A DNA stretch of 64,000 nt from Microbacterium sp. SORGH_AS_0969 (GTDB lineage Bacteria > Actinomycetota > Actinomycetes > Actinomycetales > Microbacteriaceae). Shown here one piece after another: positions 9,018 through 17,557 of this stretch. Under the pieces are notes generated by a model. The model worked only from the letters and a program-made list of their open reading frames with translations, had not been told where the DNA came from and did no database searches. Position numbers and translations under genes: made by a program. Each line of letters starts with the position of its first letter. Position 1 is the stretch's first letter. The DNA lies in assembly GCF_030818255.1 (NCBI RefSeq), contig NZ_JAUTAG010000001.1, forward strand, positions 2,480,001 to 2,544,000. Reading direction: 5' to 3'.

Positions 9018-9046
9018 GCGGCCGGGGTGCATCGCACCCCGGCCGC
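9018..9046 (+). terminator. Intrinsic terminator after mannosidase remnant
   Basis: A perfect 13-bp stem (9018-9030 with 9034-9046) has a 3-base loop and is followed by TTCGTCGTC. It lies between convergent genes and may work in both directions. Confidence 0.75.
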
Positions 9047-9084
9047 TTCGTCGTCATGACCTCCCCGAGGGGGAGAGGCTGCTC

Positions 9085-9843
9085 TCAGCCGTTCGCGTGG
9101 AATGCGACCAGAAGGACGATCATCAGCACAAGCAATGCGACGACTCCGATACGGATGGATTGCCGTGGGGTCGTTCGCGCCGCGTCCGCAACGGGGGCCG
9201 GTTCCCCGTCCATGTACGTCACCGTCATGTACAAGATCTCGGCGTCTTTGAGCACGAGCACTTCGCCTTCGTAGGCTTCGAGCTCTCCCCCAGGAGGGCG
9301 AATGCCGATGGCGCCGACCAGAGTGAGTGCTTTCGGCATACCCTCTTCACCGACGTTGCCGTACGTGTCGACGAACCCCTGGACCCAGGTGCCCTCCTTC
9401 AGGCGGACCCCTGCGAAGTTACGCGCCTCGGGTTTCCTGGTGAAGACATAGCCCCAGGAGTCTCGGTTGGGGTCTTCCGCGCGGCGGGCGAAGATGAGGT
9501 CATCGGCTCGCTTGCTCCCCAACCACCAGGCAGCCCAGGTCGCCACACTCAGAAGAACGAAACCGAAGATGACGAACCCCTCGAAGCGTTCGCGGGCGTA
9601 CAGCGCGGGATCTTCGAGGAAACGAACGACTTCGGAATGAACAGGCGGTGACAGCAACGAAGCGATCGCGACGGTGAAGCCGAATGATGCCGCGATTGCG
9701 GTGCTGACGAAGATGGCCGTGGCGGTCTCTCGGAAAGCGGACTGCTTGATGCGGGGGCGGTGTCGTTCGCGACTGATCGCGAACATGACGCCCGGGAGAA
9801 TGAGGAGGACGTAGAACGCGACGCCGACGAGATCTGTGGGCAC
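9085..9843 (-). CDS. DUF6338-type membrane protein
   Basis: A 252-residue protein with an N-terminal membrane segment (VAFYVLLILPGVMFAI), the motif SRERHRPRIKQSAFRETATAI, two further hydrophobic segments (about residues 45-65 and 90-115), a soluble domain and a C-terminal membrane segment. The N-terminal segment plus the SAFRET motif resembles DUF6338 proteins of actinobacteria, whose function is unknown. The GTG start at 9843 is preceded by GGAG at good spacing. It is divergent from the 52-residue gene at 9901 with only 57 bases between them, so both may be controlled together. Confidence 0.7.
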   Translation of the reverse strand: MPTDLVGVAFYVLLILPGVMFAISRERHRPRIKQSAFRETATAIFVSTAIAASFGFTVAIASLLSPPVHSEVVRFLEDPALYARERFEGFVIFGFVLLSVATWAAWWLGSKRADDLIFARRAEDPNRDSWGYVFTRKPEARNFAGVRLKEGTWVQGFVDTYGNVGEEGMPKALTLVGAIGIRPPGGELEAYEGEVLVLKDAEILYMTVTYMDGEPAPVADAARTTPRQSIRIGVVALLVLMIVLLVAFHANG

Positions 9844-9900
9844 GTGTCATCTCCAGACTCCGGGTGCTAAATTCGTCCCACACAGTCAATGGAGGATGCC

Positions 9901-10059
9901 ATGACGAATTACTCGGGTAACGCGCACTATACGACGATGCGTGGACAGACGATCGAGCATGCGCAGCAGCCTGTGAACAACCGTGTCGAGCCGACCGTCC
10001 GTCCGGCCAACCAGTTTCCGAAGCCGCCGAGCGACTCACCGTCGCGATCGTCGCGCTGA
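9901..10059 (+). CDS. Small hypothetical protein, 52 residues
   Basis: An ATG at 9901 has a strong GGAGG site (9891-9895) five bases before it. The frame gives 52 residues, then TGA, and a strong intrinsic terminator begins 22 bases after the stop. The peptide is rich in Asn, Gln, Pro and Thr (MTNYSGNAHYTTMRG at the N-terminus, PANQFPKPPSDSPSRSSR at the end), has no hydrophobic segment and is probably soluble and disordered. Codon use is less GC-biased than nearby genes (AAT, ACG, TAT). The complete unit of ribosome-binding site, short frame and terminator supports real expression. It resembles no family known to me. Confidence 0.6.
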   Translation: MTNYSGNAHYTTMRGQTIEHAQQPVNNRVEPTVRPANQFPKPPSDSPSRSSR

Positions 10060-10080
10060 TCACGACTCCCAACACATCGA

Positions 10081-10110
10081 TGGGCCTCGCTGCCGACGCA
10101 GCGAGGCCCA
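10081..10110 (+). terminator. Intrinsic terminator after small gene
   Basis: A perfect 13-bp stem (10081-10093 with 10098-10110) has a CGAC loop and is followed by TTTCTTCTCC. This is one of the most classical rho-independent terminators in the window. Confidence 0.85.
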
Positions 10111-10200
10111 TTTCTTCTCCTCCTGCTGATCTGGGTCCTGGACCTGCACGGGACGTCACGCCCACGGGACTGAGACCGGGCGGAGGGGGCGGGGACCTGC

Positions 10201-10695
10201 CTACATCGCTGCAACGCCCATGAGGATGACGGATGCCGCCATGGCCCCGATCTGCGCACGGTCGAGCCGCGCCGGCATCCGTCGCATGGCCTCGAGCGAC
10301 AGCACGGCGTAGACGGCCGCTGCGCCCACGAGCACGGGGGGCAAGGAGAGCCCGTGAGCATGGCCGGATGAGGTCGCGTGCCCGCCCATCGCCAGCTGCA
10401 GGCCGGCCATCACGATCATTCCGAGCGTCGTGTGCAGCGTCATGACGGCGGGGACGCGTGGCACCCGGCGTTGCCGCGGGCGACGCCAGGCCCCGAGCCC
10501 GAGGGCCGCCGTCAGCAGCAGAACCGTCCACCACACCGGCGCGATCACGCCGAACACCGCGGCATCCAGCATCGCGAGCAGCATCAGCACGGATGCCGCG
10601 ACCTCGGGCGGCCGCACCCGCGCGCGATCGGCTGCCAGACAGCAGGCGCCGACCGCGGCGGGGGCGACCGCCCAGGCGTGGAGGATCTCGCTCAT
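10201..10695 (-). CDS. Small polytopic membrane protein, DUF5134-like
   Basis: A 164-residue, almost entirely hydrophobic protein with about five or six membrane segments. A loop carries several histidines (MGGHATSSGHAHG) and further His/Met residues lie in MTLHTTLGMIVMAGLQLAMGG, which could bind copper. The start at 10695 lies 5 bases after the stop of the copper amine oxidase gene, so it is the last gene of the permease / amine oxidase operon. Its overall look resembles DUF5134 membrane proteins. A role in copper supply to the oxidase is an inference from the histidines and position only. Confidence 0.65.
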   Translation of the reverse strand: MSEILHAWAVAPAAVGACCLAADRARVRPPEVAASVLMLLAMLDAAVFGVIAPVWWTVLLLTAALGLGAWRRPRQRRVPRVPAVMTLHTTLGMIVMAGLQLAMGGHATSSGHAHGLSLPPVLVGAAAVYAVLSLEAMRRMPARLDRAQIGAMAASVILMGVAAM

Positions 10696-10699
10696 CGGT

Positions 10700-12751
10700 T
10701 CAACAGTGGTGCGCGTCGCCGTGCCCGTCGTGACCGTGCGTGCTGTGGTCATGACCGTGCGCGCCGACCGCCTCATCCGCGTGCGGGCCGTGGCCGTGCC
10801 CGTCGGCATGCGCCGTCGGCGCGCAATGCGTGTTCGCCGGCGCGGGGACGTTCAGGACGGGATTGCGCTCGAAGAAGTTGTACGGCTTCAGTGTGAACTT
10901 CGCGTAGTCCATCGGCATGACGGGCCAGTCCTCGTTGCGCGGGAAGTGCGTGAGTCCGAATGTGTGCCAGAGCACCACGTCTTCGCCGACGAGCGGTTCG
11001 TCGCCCGCGATGAAGGCCGGGATGCCGGCACCACCCGGGTGCTGATTGACGAAGTCGCCCGCGGCGTATCGCTCATCGGGGTCGTACTTCGTCACGAACA
11101 GGTTCTTCGTGGCGAACGCCGCGCGCGCGGCGATCGAAGAGGCGTCATCGGCCAGCAGCACCGGAGTCTCGGTCGGGAACAGCATGTACGACGTCGCCTG
11201 TCCGCGCTCCGTCGTCTTCTCGGTCGAGGCGATCTGCCACACGCGGTTCACGGCGCCGTCGGCGACGCGGCCCGACACCTTCTCCGACGTGATCGGCGTC
11301 ACCTTCTTCGTGAAGGCGTTCCCGGCGGGGTTCTCGGCCGAGATGGGCACGCGCACCGCGTCGATCTCGTTCACGACGTTCGCGACCCCGTCGACGGTCA
11401 TGTCGAGCCGCGCCGAGAACAGGTGCTGATGGTACGGCGCCCCGAGGCCCGGCGCGACCTCCGAGGCGTACGGGTAGCCCTCGCCCGGGTAGGCGGAGGT
11501 GAACAGGATGCCGGTGAGCTTCGCCTCGCACTCGATCGTGCCGTCGAGGTACAGGTACCAGTAGAAGCCGTAGTCGTAGTTGCCGACGGTGGTGAAGAAC
11601 GAGATGACCAGCCGCCGTGAGCGGCGCACCTCGCTGGCGCCGGTGAAGATGTCGGTGTGCTTCCAGAGGGTGCCGAAGTCCTCCTCGTGCATGCACACGG
11701 CGTTGCGGATGGTGCGCGGCATCCCGTTCTCGTCCGACAGCACGGCGTCGACGTAGGTGATGTCGCCGACGCAGTCGCAACCGAGCTCGAGCTCGTTCGT
11801 GTACCGGCCGAAGAGGTACTCGCCGGTGTCGAAGTAGTTCTGCCAGAACCGGTTGGGCGCGGGGTCGGCGTAGGGCACGACCATCTCGCTGATCGAGCCG
11901 CGGTACATCACGGGGCGCCCGGCGAACGAGAGCTGACGCAGGATGAGCCCCTCGCGGGTGTCGAAGCCGATGCGCAGGTCCCATTCGCCCCACGTCACGT
12001 GCTCCTCGTCGACGGTGAAGCTCGCGCCCTCGGGCTGGGTGATCACGATGGGCTTGAGCCCCTCGAGGGGCGGGCCCTGCAGCTCGGGATCGTCGAAGTT
12101 GCCGTGCGTCTCGGGCACCGTGAAGCCGGGGGTGTCGACGATCTCGATGATCCGGCGGTCGGCGACGTCGATGTAGGCGGTGAGGCCGTCGACGGGGTGC
12201 GCCCACGGGTGGTCGGCGGGGTGGTCCTGACGGAACGCGAAGGTGCGCAGCACGCGGCGCCCGACCTCGTTCTCATAGCCGTAGTGGCCGGCTGAGAGCG
12301 GCACGAGCACGACGTCGGCGGTCGTGAGACCGCGGGCGGCGAGGGCGGCGACCCACTCGGCGCTCTCGTTCGCGATGAGTCCGACCTCCTCGAACTCGGC
12401 GTCGAGGATCGGCAGCTGCCCGTCGGAGCCGTCGAGCTCGGTGTGACGCAGAACCTCCCCGGTGGCGAGCGAGACGACGAGGTCGAGTGAGTGGGCGGTG
12501 CGCAGGTTCAGCAACTGCACCCGGGCGCGGCGCTCGGGGAAGGCGGCCTCGCCGCGCTCCCACGCGAGAACCTCTCCCTTCGGCGCTTCCTCGAGGCCGA
12601 CGTAGGCGAAGCGGGTCGCCTCGTCGAGCCCGTCGAGGCCCGAGACGATCGCGTGGACCGTCGTGATCTCGGCGGGGGAGAGCGATGCCAGCGGGTGGGC
12701 CGGAGCCGGAGGAGCGGTGAAGGCGGTGGACGTCGGGTCGGTGAGGGTCAT
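10700..12751 (-). CDS. Copper-containing primary amine oxidase (tyramine/phenethylamine type)
   Basis: A 683-residue homologue of Arthrobacter-type copper amine oxidases, which convert primary amines to aldehydes with release of ammonia and hydrogen peroxide. The topaquinone-forming Tyr392 sits in GNYDYGFYW; the copper ligands are His441 and His443 (in YHQHLFSARLDM) and His602 (in THFPRNEDW). The catalytic base lies in NYFDTGEYLFG. All key positions are shifted by exactly ten residues from the well-studied Arthrobacter globiformis enzyme as I remember its numbering. The last 42 residues are an unusual tail with 13 histidines. No signal peptide is seen, so it is cytoplasmic. ATG 12751 is preceded by GAGAGAGA. 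It is downstream of a permease in the same direction. Confidence 0.95.
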   Translation of the reverse strand: MTLTDPTSTAFTAPPAPAHPLASLSPAEITTVHAIVSGLDGLDEATRFAYVGLEEAPKGEVLAWERGEAAFPERRARVQLLNLRTAHSLDLVVSLATGEVLRHTELDGSDGQLPILDAEFEEVGLIANESAEWVAALAARGLTTADVVLVPLSAGHYGYENEVGRRVLRTFAFRQDHPADHPWAHPVDGLTAYIDVADRRIIEIVDTPGFTVPETHGNFDDPELQGPPLEGLKPIVITQPEGASFTVDEEHVTWGEWDLRIGFDTREGLILRQLSFAGRPVMYRGSISEMVVPYADPAPNRFWQNYFDTGEYLFGRYTNELELGCDCVGDITYVDAVLSDENGMPRTIRNAVCMHEEDFGTLWKHTDIFTGASEVRRSRRLVISFFTTVGNYDYGFYWYLYLDGTIECEAKLTGILFTSAYPGEGYPYASEVAPGLGAPYHQHLFSARLDMTVDGVANVVNEIDAVRVPISAENPAGNAFTKKVTPITSEKVSGRVADGAVNRVWQIASTEKTTERGQATSYMLFPTETPVLLADDASSIAARAAFATKNLFVTKYDPDERYAAGDFVNQHPGGAGIPAFIAGDEPLVGEDVVLWHTFGLTHFPRNEDWPVMPMDYAKFTLKPYNFFERNPVLNVPAPANTHCAPTAHADGHGHGPHADEAVGAHGHDHSTHGHDGHGDAHHC

Positions 12752-12793
12752 GGTGTCTCTCTCGGATGGGGCGGGGAGGGAAAGGAGCGGGAA

Positions 12794-12822
12794 GGATGCC
12801 GCGGCGCCGGGCCGCGGCATCC
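12794..12822 (-). terminator. Hairpin between permease and amine oxidase genes
   Basis: A perfect 11-bp stem (12794-12804 with 12812-12822) has a 7-base loop. Each arm contains the GGATGCC/GGCATCC heptamer. It lies immediately after the permease stop and before the amine oxidase start. No T-tract follows, so it may only attenuate read-through or stabilise the upstream message. Confidence 0.5.
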
Positions 12823-12824
12823 GG

Positions 12825-14297
12825 TCATCCCGCGATGGTGTCGGTGAGCTTGGCGTAGGCGGCGGGGCGGCGACGGCGGATCCAGGCGGCCTGGGCGTAG
12901 CCGAGGACGGGGAAGACCACCACCAGCGCCAGAAGGAACCAGGTGACCGCGCCGAAGACGGGGTTTCCGTCACCGTCCACGTCGCCGACCATGATCGGGA
13001 AGTAGACGACGATGATCACGGCCGACACCGCGAGCCCCACGAAGCCGAGCGCGGGGGCGACGATCGTGTTCCATACGCGCCGGTCGGCGCGGGTCCGGGC
13101 GAAGTACACGATCACGGCGACGGAGGTCGCGGCCATCAGCACCGCGATGGCGAGGGTGGCGACACCGGCGAACCACGTGAACACCTGCAGCAGCGGGTCG
13201 AGGTTCAGCACCGCGAAGACCGCCGTGAGAACCGCGGCCGTCGCCGTCTGCACGATCGACGACACGTGCGGCGAGAGGTGGCGCGCGTGCACGCCACCGA
13301 TACGGTCGGGCAGCACCCCGGCGCCGGCCATGGCGTGCTGGTAGCGGGTGAGCACGTTGTGGAACGACAGCACGCACGCGAACATCGAGGTCAGCAGCAG
13401 GACGTTGACGATGATCTCGCCGACGGTGCCGAGGTAGATCGCGACGGTGCGGAGCATGAGGGTGCCGGGATCGGCTGCGGCCTCCATGATCCCGCCGGGA
13501 CCCCAGGCCATCACCAGGCCCCAGGACGCGAGGGTGTAGAAGATACCGATACCGATCACGGCGCCGTACGTGGCGCGGGGGATCGTCCGGTCGGGATCGC
13601 GTGCTTCGTCGCGGAAGATCGCCGTCGCCTCGAACCCGATGAACGCCGCGATGGCGAACATGAGCCCGACACCGGGCGAGCCGCTGAAGACGTTCGCCGG
13701 CTCGAACGGTGCCGCGCTCAGGCCCTCGGGGCCGCCGTTGAACACCACGGCCGCGACGAGCGCGAGCACGATGGCGACCTCGGCCACGAGAAGAACGCCG
13801 AGCACCTTGCTCGACAGGTCGATGTGCCGATAGCCCAGGATGCCGACGAGCCCCACCACCGCGAGCGCGTACAGCCACCACGCGAGGTCGGGACCCCCGA
13901 GCGAGACGACGGTGATCTCGAGCAGGTAGCCGATGTAGCCGTAGACCGAGACCTGGATCGTCGTGTACGTGAGCATCGCCGTCCACGCCGCGGCCAGGCC
14001 CGAGGGGCGGCCGAGGCCGTAGCCGATGTACGTGAAGAAGGCGCCGGGCTTCGGGACATGGCGCGTCATCGCGGCCAGGCCCACGGCGAACAGCAGGAGG
14101 ATGACGGCGCTGACCGCGTACAGGGTCGGGAAGCCCGCCCCGTTTCCGATCAGGATGCCGAGCGGTGCGGCGCCGCCGACGACGGTGAGCGGTGAGGCGG
14201 CGGCGACCACCATGAACACGATCGCCGTGACACCGAGGGAGCCCTGCAGCGTCCGCTTGGCTGACGCCGCCACCCCCTTCGATTCGAGCTGGGTCAT
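12825..14297 (-). CDS. APC-family permease, probable amine importer
   Basis: A 490-residue protein with about 12 membrane segments and APC landmarks: AAASPLTVVGGAAPLGILIGNGAG at the first segments (shown in part), KPGAFFTYIGYGLGRPSG near residue 80, and FIGFEATAIFRDEARDPDRT near 225. The ATG at 14297 follows a GGAGG site. It is the first gene of the amine oxidase operon, so the natural substrate is probably an aromatic or aliphatic primary amine. This is an inference from context; the sequence alone only gives the family. Confidence 0.9.
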   Translation of the reverse strand: MTQLESKGVAASAKRTLQGSLGVTAIVFMVVAAASPLTVVGGAAPLGILIGNGAGFPTLYAVSAVILLLFAVGLAAMTRHVPKPGAFFTYIGYGLGRPSGLAAAWTAMLTYTTIQVSVYGYIGYLLEITVVSLGGPDLAWWLYALAVVGLVGILGYRHIDLSSKVLGVLLVAEVAIVLALVAAVVFNGGPEGLSAAPFEPANVFSGSPGVGLMFAIAAFIGFEATAIFRDEARDPDRTIPRATYGAVIGIGIFYTLASWGLVMAWGPGGIMEAAADPGTLMLRTVAIYLGTVGEIIVNVLLLTSMFACVLSFHNVLTRYQHAMAGAGVLPDRIGGVHARHLSPHVSSIVQTATAAVLTAVFAVLNLDPLLQVFTWFAGVATLAIAVLMAATSVAVIVYFARTRADRRVWNTIVAPALGFVGLAVSAVIIVVYFPIMVGDVDGDGNPVFGAVTWFLLALVVVFPVLGYAQAAWIRRRRPAAYAKLTDTIAG

Positions 14298-14513
14298 ATC
14301 GATTCCTCCGGGATGTCGGGTGAGGTGGAGCGTTCGTGTGTCGAGGTTCCTCCGCCGTCGTTGCCTGTCCGTGTTGCCCCCGTGAAGGTGTGGCACGACG
14401 GATTGAGACGCCCGACGCCCCCGGTCTCATTCGAAGGTCACGAGCACGAAACATGCGGTTCGTCCGGGTGCAACGCCCGGCGCGTACGGTCGTCAGCACC
14501 CGACGGAGACCAC
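14298..14513. promoter_or_regulatory. Divergent regulatory region between two permease genes
   Basis: 216 bases separate the starts of the two permease operons and hold both promoters. A short GC hairpin-like stretch (CCGGGTGCAACGCCCGG, about 14465-14481) and a TACGGT -10-like hexamer (about 14485-14490) lie before the rightward gene. This is also the likely binding site of the IclR regulator encoded at 16006, but no clear palindrome stands out. Confidence 0.4.
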
Positions 14514-16013
14514 GTGACTGCACTCGCCCGCGCCATCGCGCGCCCCGATCCCGTCGCCGGTTTCGGCGACCGTTCCCCGCTGCACGGACTCGACCGGCGC
14601 CGTATCGGCATCGTCGATCTCGCGGCGCAGTCGGTCGCGGCGGTCGCGCCGGCGGCGGCGGCCACGACGGTCGTGCTGCTCGTTGCGGGCTTCGCGCCGG
14701 GGGCGACGGTCACCGCGATCGTGGCCGCCGCGATCCTGAGCCTCGGGGTCGCGCGCACGGTCTCGCAGTTCGCGCGCCGCTTCGCCGCCACGGGAGCCCT
14801 CTACACGTACACCGCGCGCGGTCTCGGCACGCGCGCGGGTCTCGCCGCGGGCGCGGCGATCCTCACGGGGTACGGTGCGGTGGCCATGTTCGCATTGCTC
14901 GGCGGCGCGTACTACGCCACCTACCTGGTCGCGGGACTCTGGCCGTCGATCGATCGAGCGCTCGTGACCGCGCTCTTCGTCGTGGGGCAAGGCGTTCTCG
15001 TCGCGTTCGTGCTCGTCCGCGGCATCCGGATCTCCGCCCGCGCGGCGCTCGTCGTCGAGACGCTGTCGGTCGCGCTGATCGTGGTCCTTCTCATCGCGCT
15101 CCTGGTGAAGATCGGCCCGCTCGACCTGACGGCGATCGCGGGGATCGGCGGGGCCCAGCTCGACCCGACCGCGTTCGCGGCAGCCGCCGTGATCGCGCTG
15201 ACGGCCTTCGTCGGGTTCGAGTCCGCGGCCACCTTGAGCGTCGAGTCGGTCTCGCCGCTGCGCAACGTCCCCCGCGCGATCACCGGCACCGTGGTGCTGT
15301 CGGGGCTCCTCTACGTCCTCGCCGCCGTGACCCAGGTCGCGGGTTTCGACGCGCTGGGCGCCGATCTCGCCACCAGCGCCTCACCGGTCAACGAGCTCGC
15401 CGAAGCGTACGGCCTCGGCGGCTGGGGTGTCGTCGCCGACCTCGGCATCGCGGCATCCTTCCTGGCGTGCGCGATCGGCACGACCACCGCGCTCGTACGC
15501 GTGCTCTTCGCTCTGAGCCGCGACGCCGTCCTCCCGGCCGCGATCGGTCGCACTCATCCGCGCTTCGGAACTCCCGCGACGGCGGTGGCCGCGGCGTTGC
15601 CGCTCATCACCGCGCTGCCGGTCGTGGTGGTCGCCGCGGGGATCGACACGCGCGATGCGATGCACGTGACGATCGGGCTCGGTGCCGCGGGCTACATCGT
15701 GGCGTACATCCTCGTGTGCGTGGCGGCGCCCTTCTTCCTCCGTCGTATCGGCGAGTCGACGGTCGGTTCCACGGTGGTCGCCGGCGTCTCGGCGCTCGCG
15801 CTCGCCGCCGCCCTCGTGTCCTTCTTCGTCGACGACCTCTCGTCCGGCGGTGCGATCGTGGTGATCGTCGCGGGGCTGACGGCCGTGTGCGCGGTCGTCA
15901 TCACGCTCCTCCGTCGACGACACGGGTCCGGTGCGCTCGGGGTCTACGACGAGCCTGTCGCGGCGCAGGTGCTCGGGGGAGTGGTCTCGCCGCGGCATCC
16001 CGACGATGCGTGA
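14514..16013 (+). CDS. APC-family amino acid/amine permease
   Basis: A 499-residue transporter with about 12-14 membrane segments. APC motifs are visible: FAATGALYTYTARGLGTRAG near residue 90, TAFVGFESAATLSVESVSPL near 230, and VRVLFALSRDAVLPAAIG near 330. The GTG at 14514 has GGAG five bases upstream and was preferred over longer openings that run through promoter sequence. Its stop overlaps the ATG of the IclR regulator. It is divergent from the amine oxidase operon, so it may import a related amine or amino acid. Confidence 0.88.
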   Translation: MTALARAIARPDPVAGFGDRSPLHGLDRRRIGIVDLAAQSVAAVAPAAAATTVVLLVAGFAPGATVTAIVAAAILSLGVARTVSQFARRFAATGALYTYTARGLGTRAGLAAGAAILTGYGAVAMFALLGGAYYATYLVAGLWPSIDRALVTALFVVGQGVLVAFVLVRGIRISARAALVVETLSVALIVVLLIALLVKIGPLDLTAIAGIGGAQLDPTAFAAAAVIALTAFVGFESAATLSVESVSPLRNVPRAITGTVVLSGLLYVLAAVTQVAGFDALGADLATSASPVNELAEAYGLGGWGVVADLGIAASFLACAIGTTTALVRVLFALSRDAVLPAAIGRTHPRFGTPATAVAAALPLITALPVVVVAAGIDTRDAMHVTIGLGAAGYIVAYILVCVAAPFFLRRIGESTVGSTVVAGVSALALAAALVSFFVDDLSSGGAIVVIVAGLTAVCAVVITLLRRRHGSGALGVYDEPVAAQVLGGVVSPRHPDDA

Positions 16014-16704
16014 GCAGCCGGCGCTCGCCGCGCGTCAGCCCGGTGCCGTGCACTCCGCGCTCGCCGTGCTCGAGGCCGTCGCTCAGCTCGGCGCCGGTGT
16101 CAGCGCCCAGCGCCTCTCGGCCGAACTCGGTCTGCCGCGCGCGACGACGTATCGCCTCGTGAATCTGCTGGTGGAGGACGAGTACCTCGTGCGCACCCCT
16201 GACCTCGCGGGATTCGCGCTCGGCGCGAAGGTCGCCCAGCTCGCGGCGGTCGTGGCTCCGCCCGCGCGGCTGTCGTCCGCTGCCCGAGCGGTGCTCGCCG
16301 AGGCGCGTTCGACCCTGCGCGGGGGAGTGCACGTAGCGCTCTTCGTCGACGGGCGGATCGCGGTCGTGGATGCCGACCCGGACTTCCCCCTCTCGGACGA
16401 GGCGCGCCTCGCGCGCGAACCCGCCCGCTACGCGCTCGGTCGGCTCATGCTGCTGTCGCAGGGCGACGCGGGGACTCCCGAACTCGACCGCGCCCGCGAC
16501 GATCTCGCTCGCTGGGGTGCGACACGCCAGAGCGGCGAGCTGATCGCCACCGCCGGCTGCCTCGCGGTTCCGATCGTCGACGCGAGCGGACTGGCCGCGG
16601 GAGCCGTGGCTTTCTCGGGTCCGCGGCATCGCGTCGACGAGCCCGGGGATGTGCTCTCGGCGCTGCGCCCGGCGGCCGACGCCCTGGCCCCGCTGATGGT
16701 GTGA
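16006..16704 (+). CDS. IclR-family transcriptional regulator
   Basis: A 232-residue protein with an N-terminal winged helix-turn-helix (GAVHSALAVLEAVAQLGAGV, then SAQRLSAELGLPRATTYRLVNLL) and a C-terminal IclR ligand-binding domain (GLAAGAVAFSGP near the end). The ATG at 16006 overlaps the permease stop by eight bases. It probably senses an amine- or amino acid-derived ligand and controls the adjacent permease and amine oxidase operons; that target assignment is inferred from location. Confidence 0.85.
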   Translation: MREQPALAARQPGAVHSALAVLEAVAQLGAGVSAQRLSAELGLPRATTYRLVNLLVEDEYLVRTPDLAGFALGAKVAQLAAVVAPPARLSSAARAVLAEARSTLRGGVHVALFVDGRIAVVDADPDFPLSDEARLAREPARYALGRLMLLSQGDAGTPELDRARDDLARWGATRQSGELIATAGCLAVPIVDASGLAAGAVAFSGPRHRVDEPGDVLSALRPAADALAPLMV

Positions 16705-16727
16705 CGCGGATCGGGTAAGCTGTTCAC

Positions 16728-16815
16728 GGCTCTCCGCGTGGCGGCATCCAGGCCAACTCCCCCAGGACGGAAACGTAGCAAGGGTAACCAGGCTCTACCG
16801 GGTGCGCGGAGAGTC
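16728..16815 (+). ncRNA. ffs: Bacterial small SRP RNA (4.5S RNA)
   Basis: The ends pair as an 11-bp stem (16728-16738 with 16805-16815, one G-U). The apical part contains the universal SRP core: CCAGGACGGAAACGTAGCA, with a GAAA tetraloop closed by ACG/CGT and the asymmetric/symmetric internal loops CAGG and AGCA that bind Ffh. TAAGCT (16716-16721) is a suitable -10 box and TTTTCTTT after the closing stem acts as a terminator. The transcript targets ribosomes making membrane proteins to FtsY/SecYEG. Exact ends may differ by a few bases. Confidence 0.93.
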
Positions 16816-16844
16816 TTTTCTTTGCCCGGAATTGCTGTCTCGGC

Positions 16845-17513
16845 TCAGCGCCGGGCGAACGGCCCGTCGAGCACCGCCCACTGCAGCAGCATGATCGTCT
16901 TGGCATCCTGGATCTCGCCGTTGCCGATTCGCTGGAGCGCCTCGTCGATGCCGTACTCGAGGATCTCGATCTCCTCGCCCTCCTCTTCGAGGCCGCCCCG
17001 ATCGCCCACGCGCGTCGAACCGTCGTACGCCGCGGCGAAGAAGTGCAGGCGCTCGGTGACCGAGCCGGGGCTCATGTAGACGTCGAAGACGTGCTCCACC
17101 TCTTCGACGCGGACACCCGTCTCCTCCTCGGCCTCGCGACGGATCGCGGTGAGCGGATCGTCGTCGTCGAGCAGACCCGCTGCGGTCTCGATGAGCATGC
17201 CGTCGGGGTGGTCGTTGACGTACACGGGGTAGCGGAACTGCCGCGTGAGCAGCACGGTCCGCCGCGTGGGGTCGTAGAGCAGGATCGTCGCGCCGTTGCC
17301 GCGGTCGTACGTCTCGCGCTTCTGCGTGAGCCACTCGCCGTCGTCGCCGCGGTACCGGAAGGTCGTCGCGCGCAGCACGTGCCATCCGGCGGCGAGGAGC
17401 TCGACGTCGGTCACCTCGACGCGGGGATTGCGGTCGAGGTCGCGGCCGGTGAGGTGCAGGCCGGTGCGACCGCGGTGGTCGGGCACGGTGGTGCCGGGAA
17501 GCGCGTCATCCAT
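16845..17513 (-). CDS. Nudix hydrolase, NudK/ADP-ribose pyrophosphatase-like
   Basis: A 222-residue Nudix protein. The Nudix box is seen as AAGLLDDDDPLTAIRREAEEETGV; its REAEEETG core holds the metal-binding glutamates. The upstream part (NPRVEVTDVELLAAGWHVLR, then TYDRGNGATILLYD) resembles GDP-sugar hydrolases such as NudK. A Glu-rich loop GGLEEEGEEIEILE follows near residue 180. It probably cleaves a nucleoside diphosphate sugar or ADP-ribose. No ribosome-binding site is evident before ATG 17513; an alternative GTG lies at 17543. It is divergent from the DeoR regulator over 44 bases. Confidence 0.87.
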   Translation of the reverse strand: MDDALPGTTVPDHRGRTGLHLTGRDLDRNPRVEVTDVELLAAGWHVLRATTFRYRGDDGEWLTQKRETYDRGNGATILLYDPTRRTVLLTRQFRYPVYVNDHPDGMLIETAAGLLDDDDPLTAIRREAEEETGVRVEEVEHVFDVYMSPGSVTERLHFFAAAYDGSTRVGDRGGLEEEGEEIEILEYGIDEALQRIGNGEIQDAKTIMLLQWAVLDGPFARR

Positions 17514-17527
17514 GATTCGGAACAATA

Positions 17528-17546
17528 GTGCAGGAACGTGCAAGAA
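17528..17546 (+). promoter_or_regulatory. Direct repeat, candidate DeoR-family operator
   Basis: GTGCAGGAA (17528-17536) and GTGCAAGAA (17538-17546) form a direct repeat with a 10-bp period. They lie in the 44-base space between the divergent Nudix and DeoR-type genes, which fits an autoregulatory operator. Binding is inferred. Confidence 0.4.
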
Positions 17547-17557
17547 TATGAAGCGTG

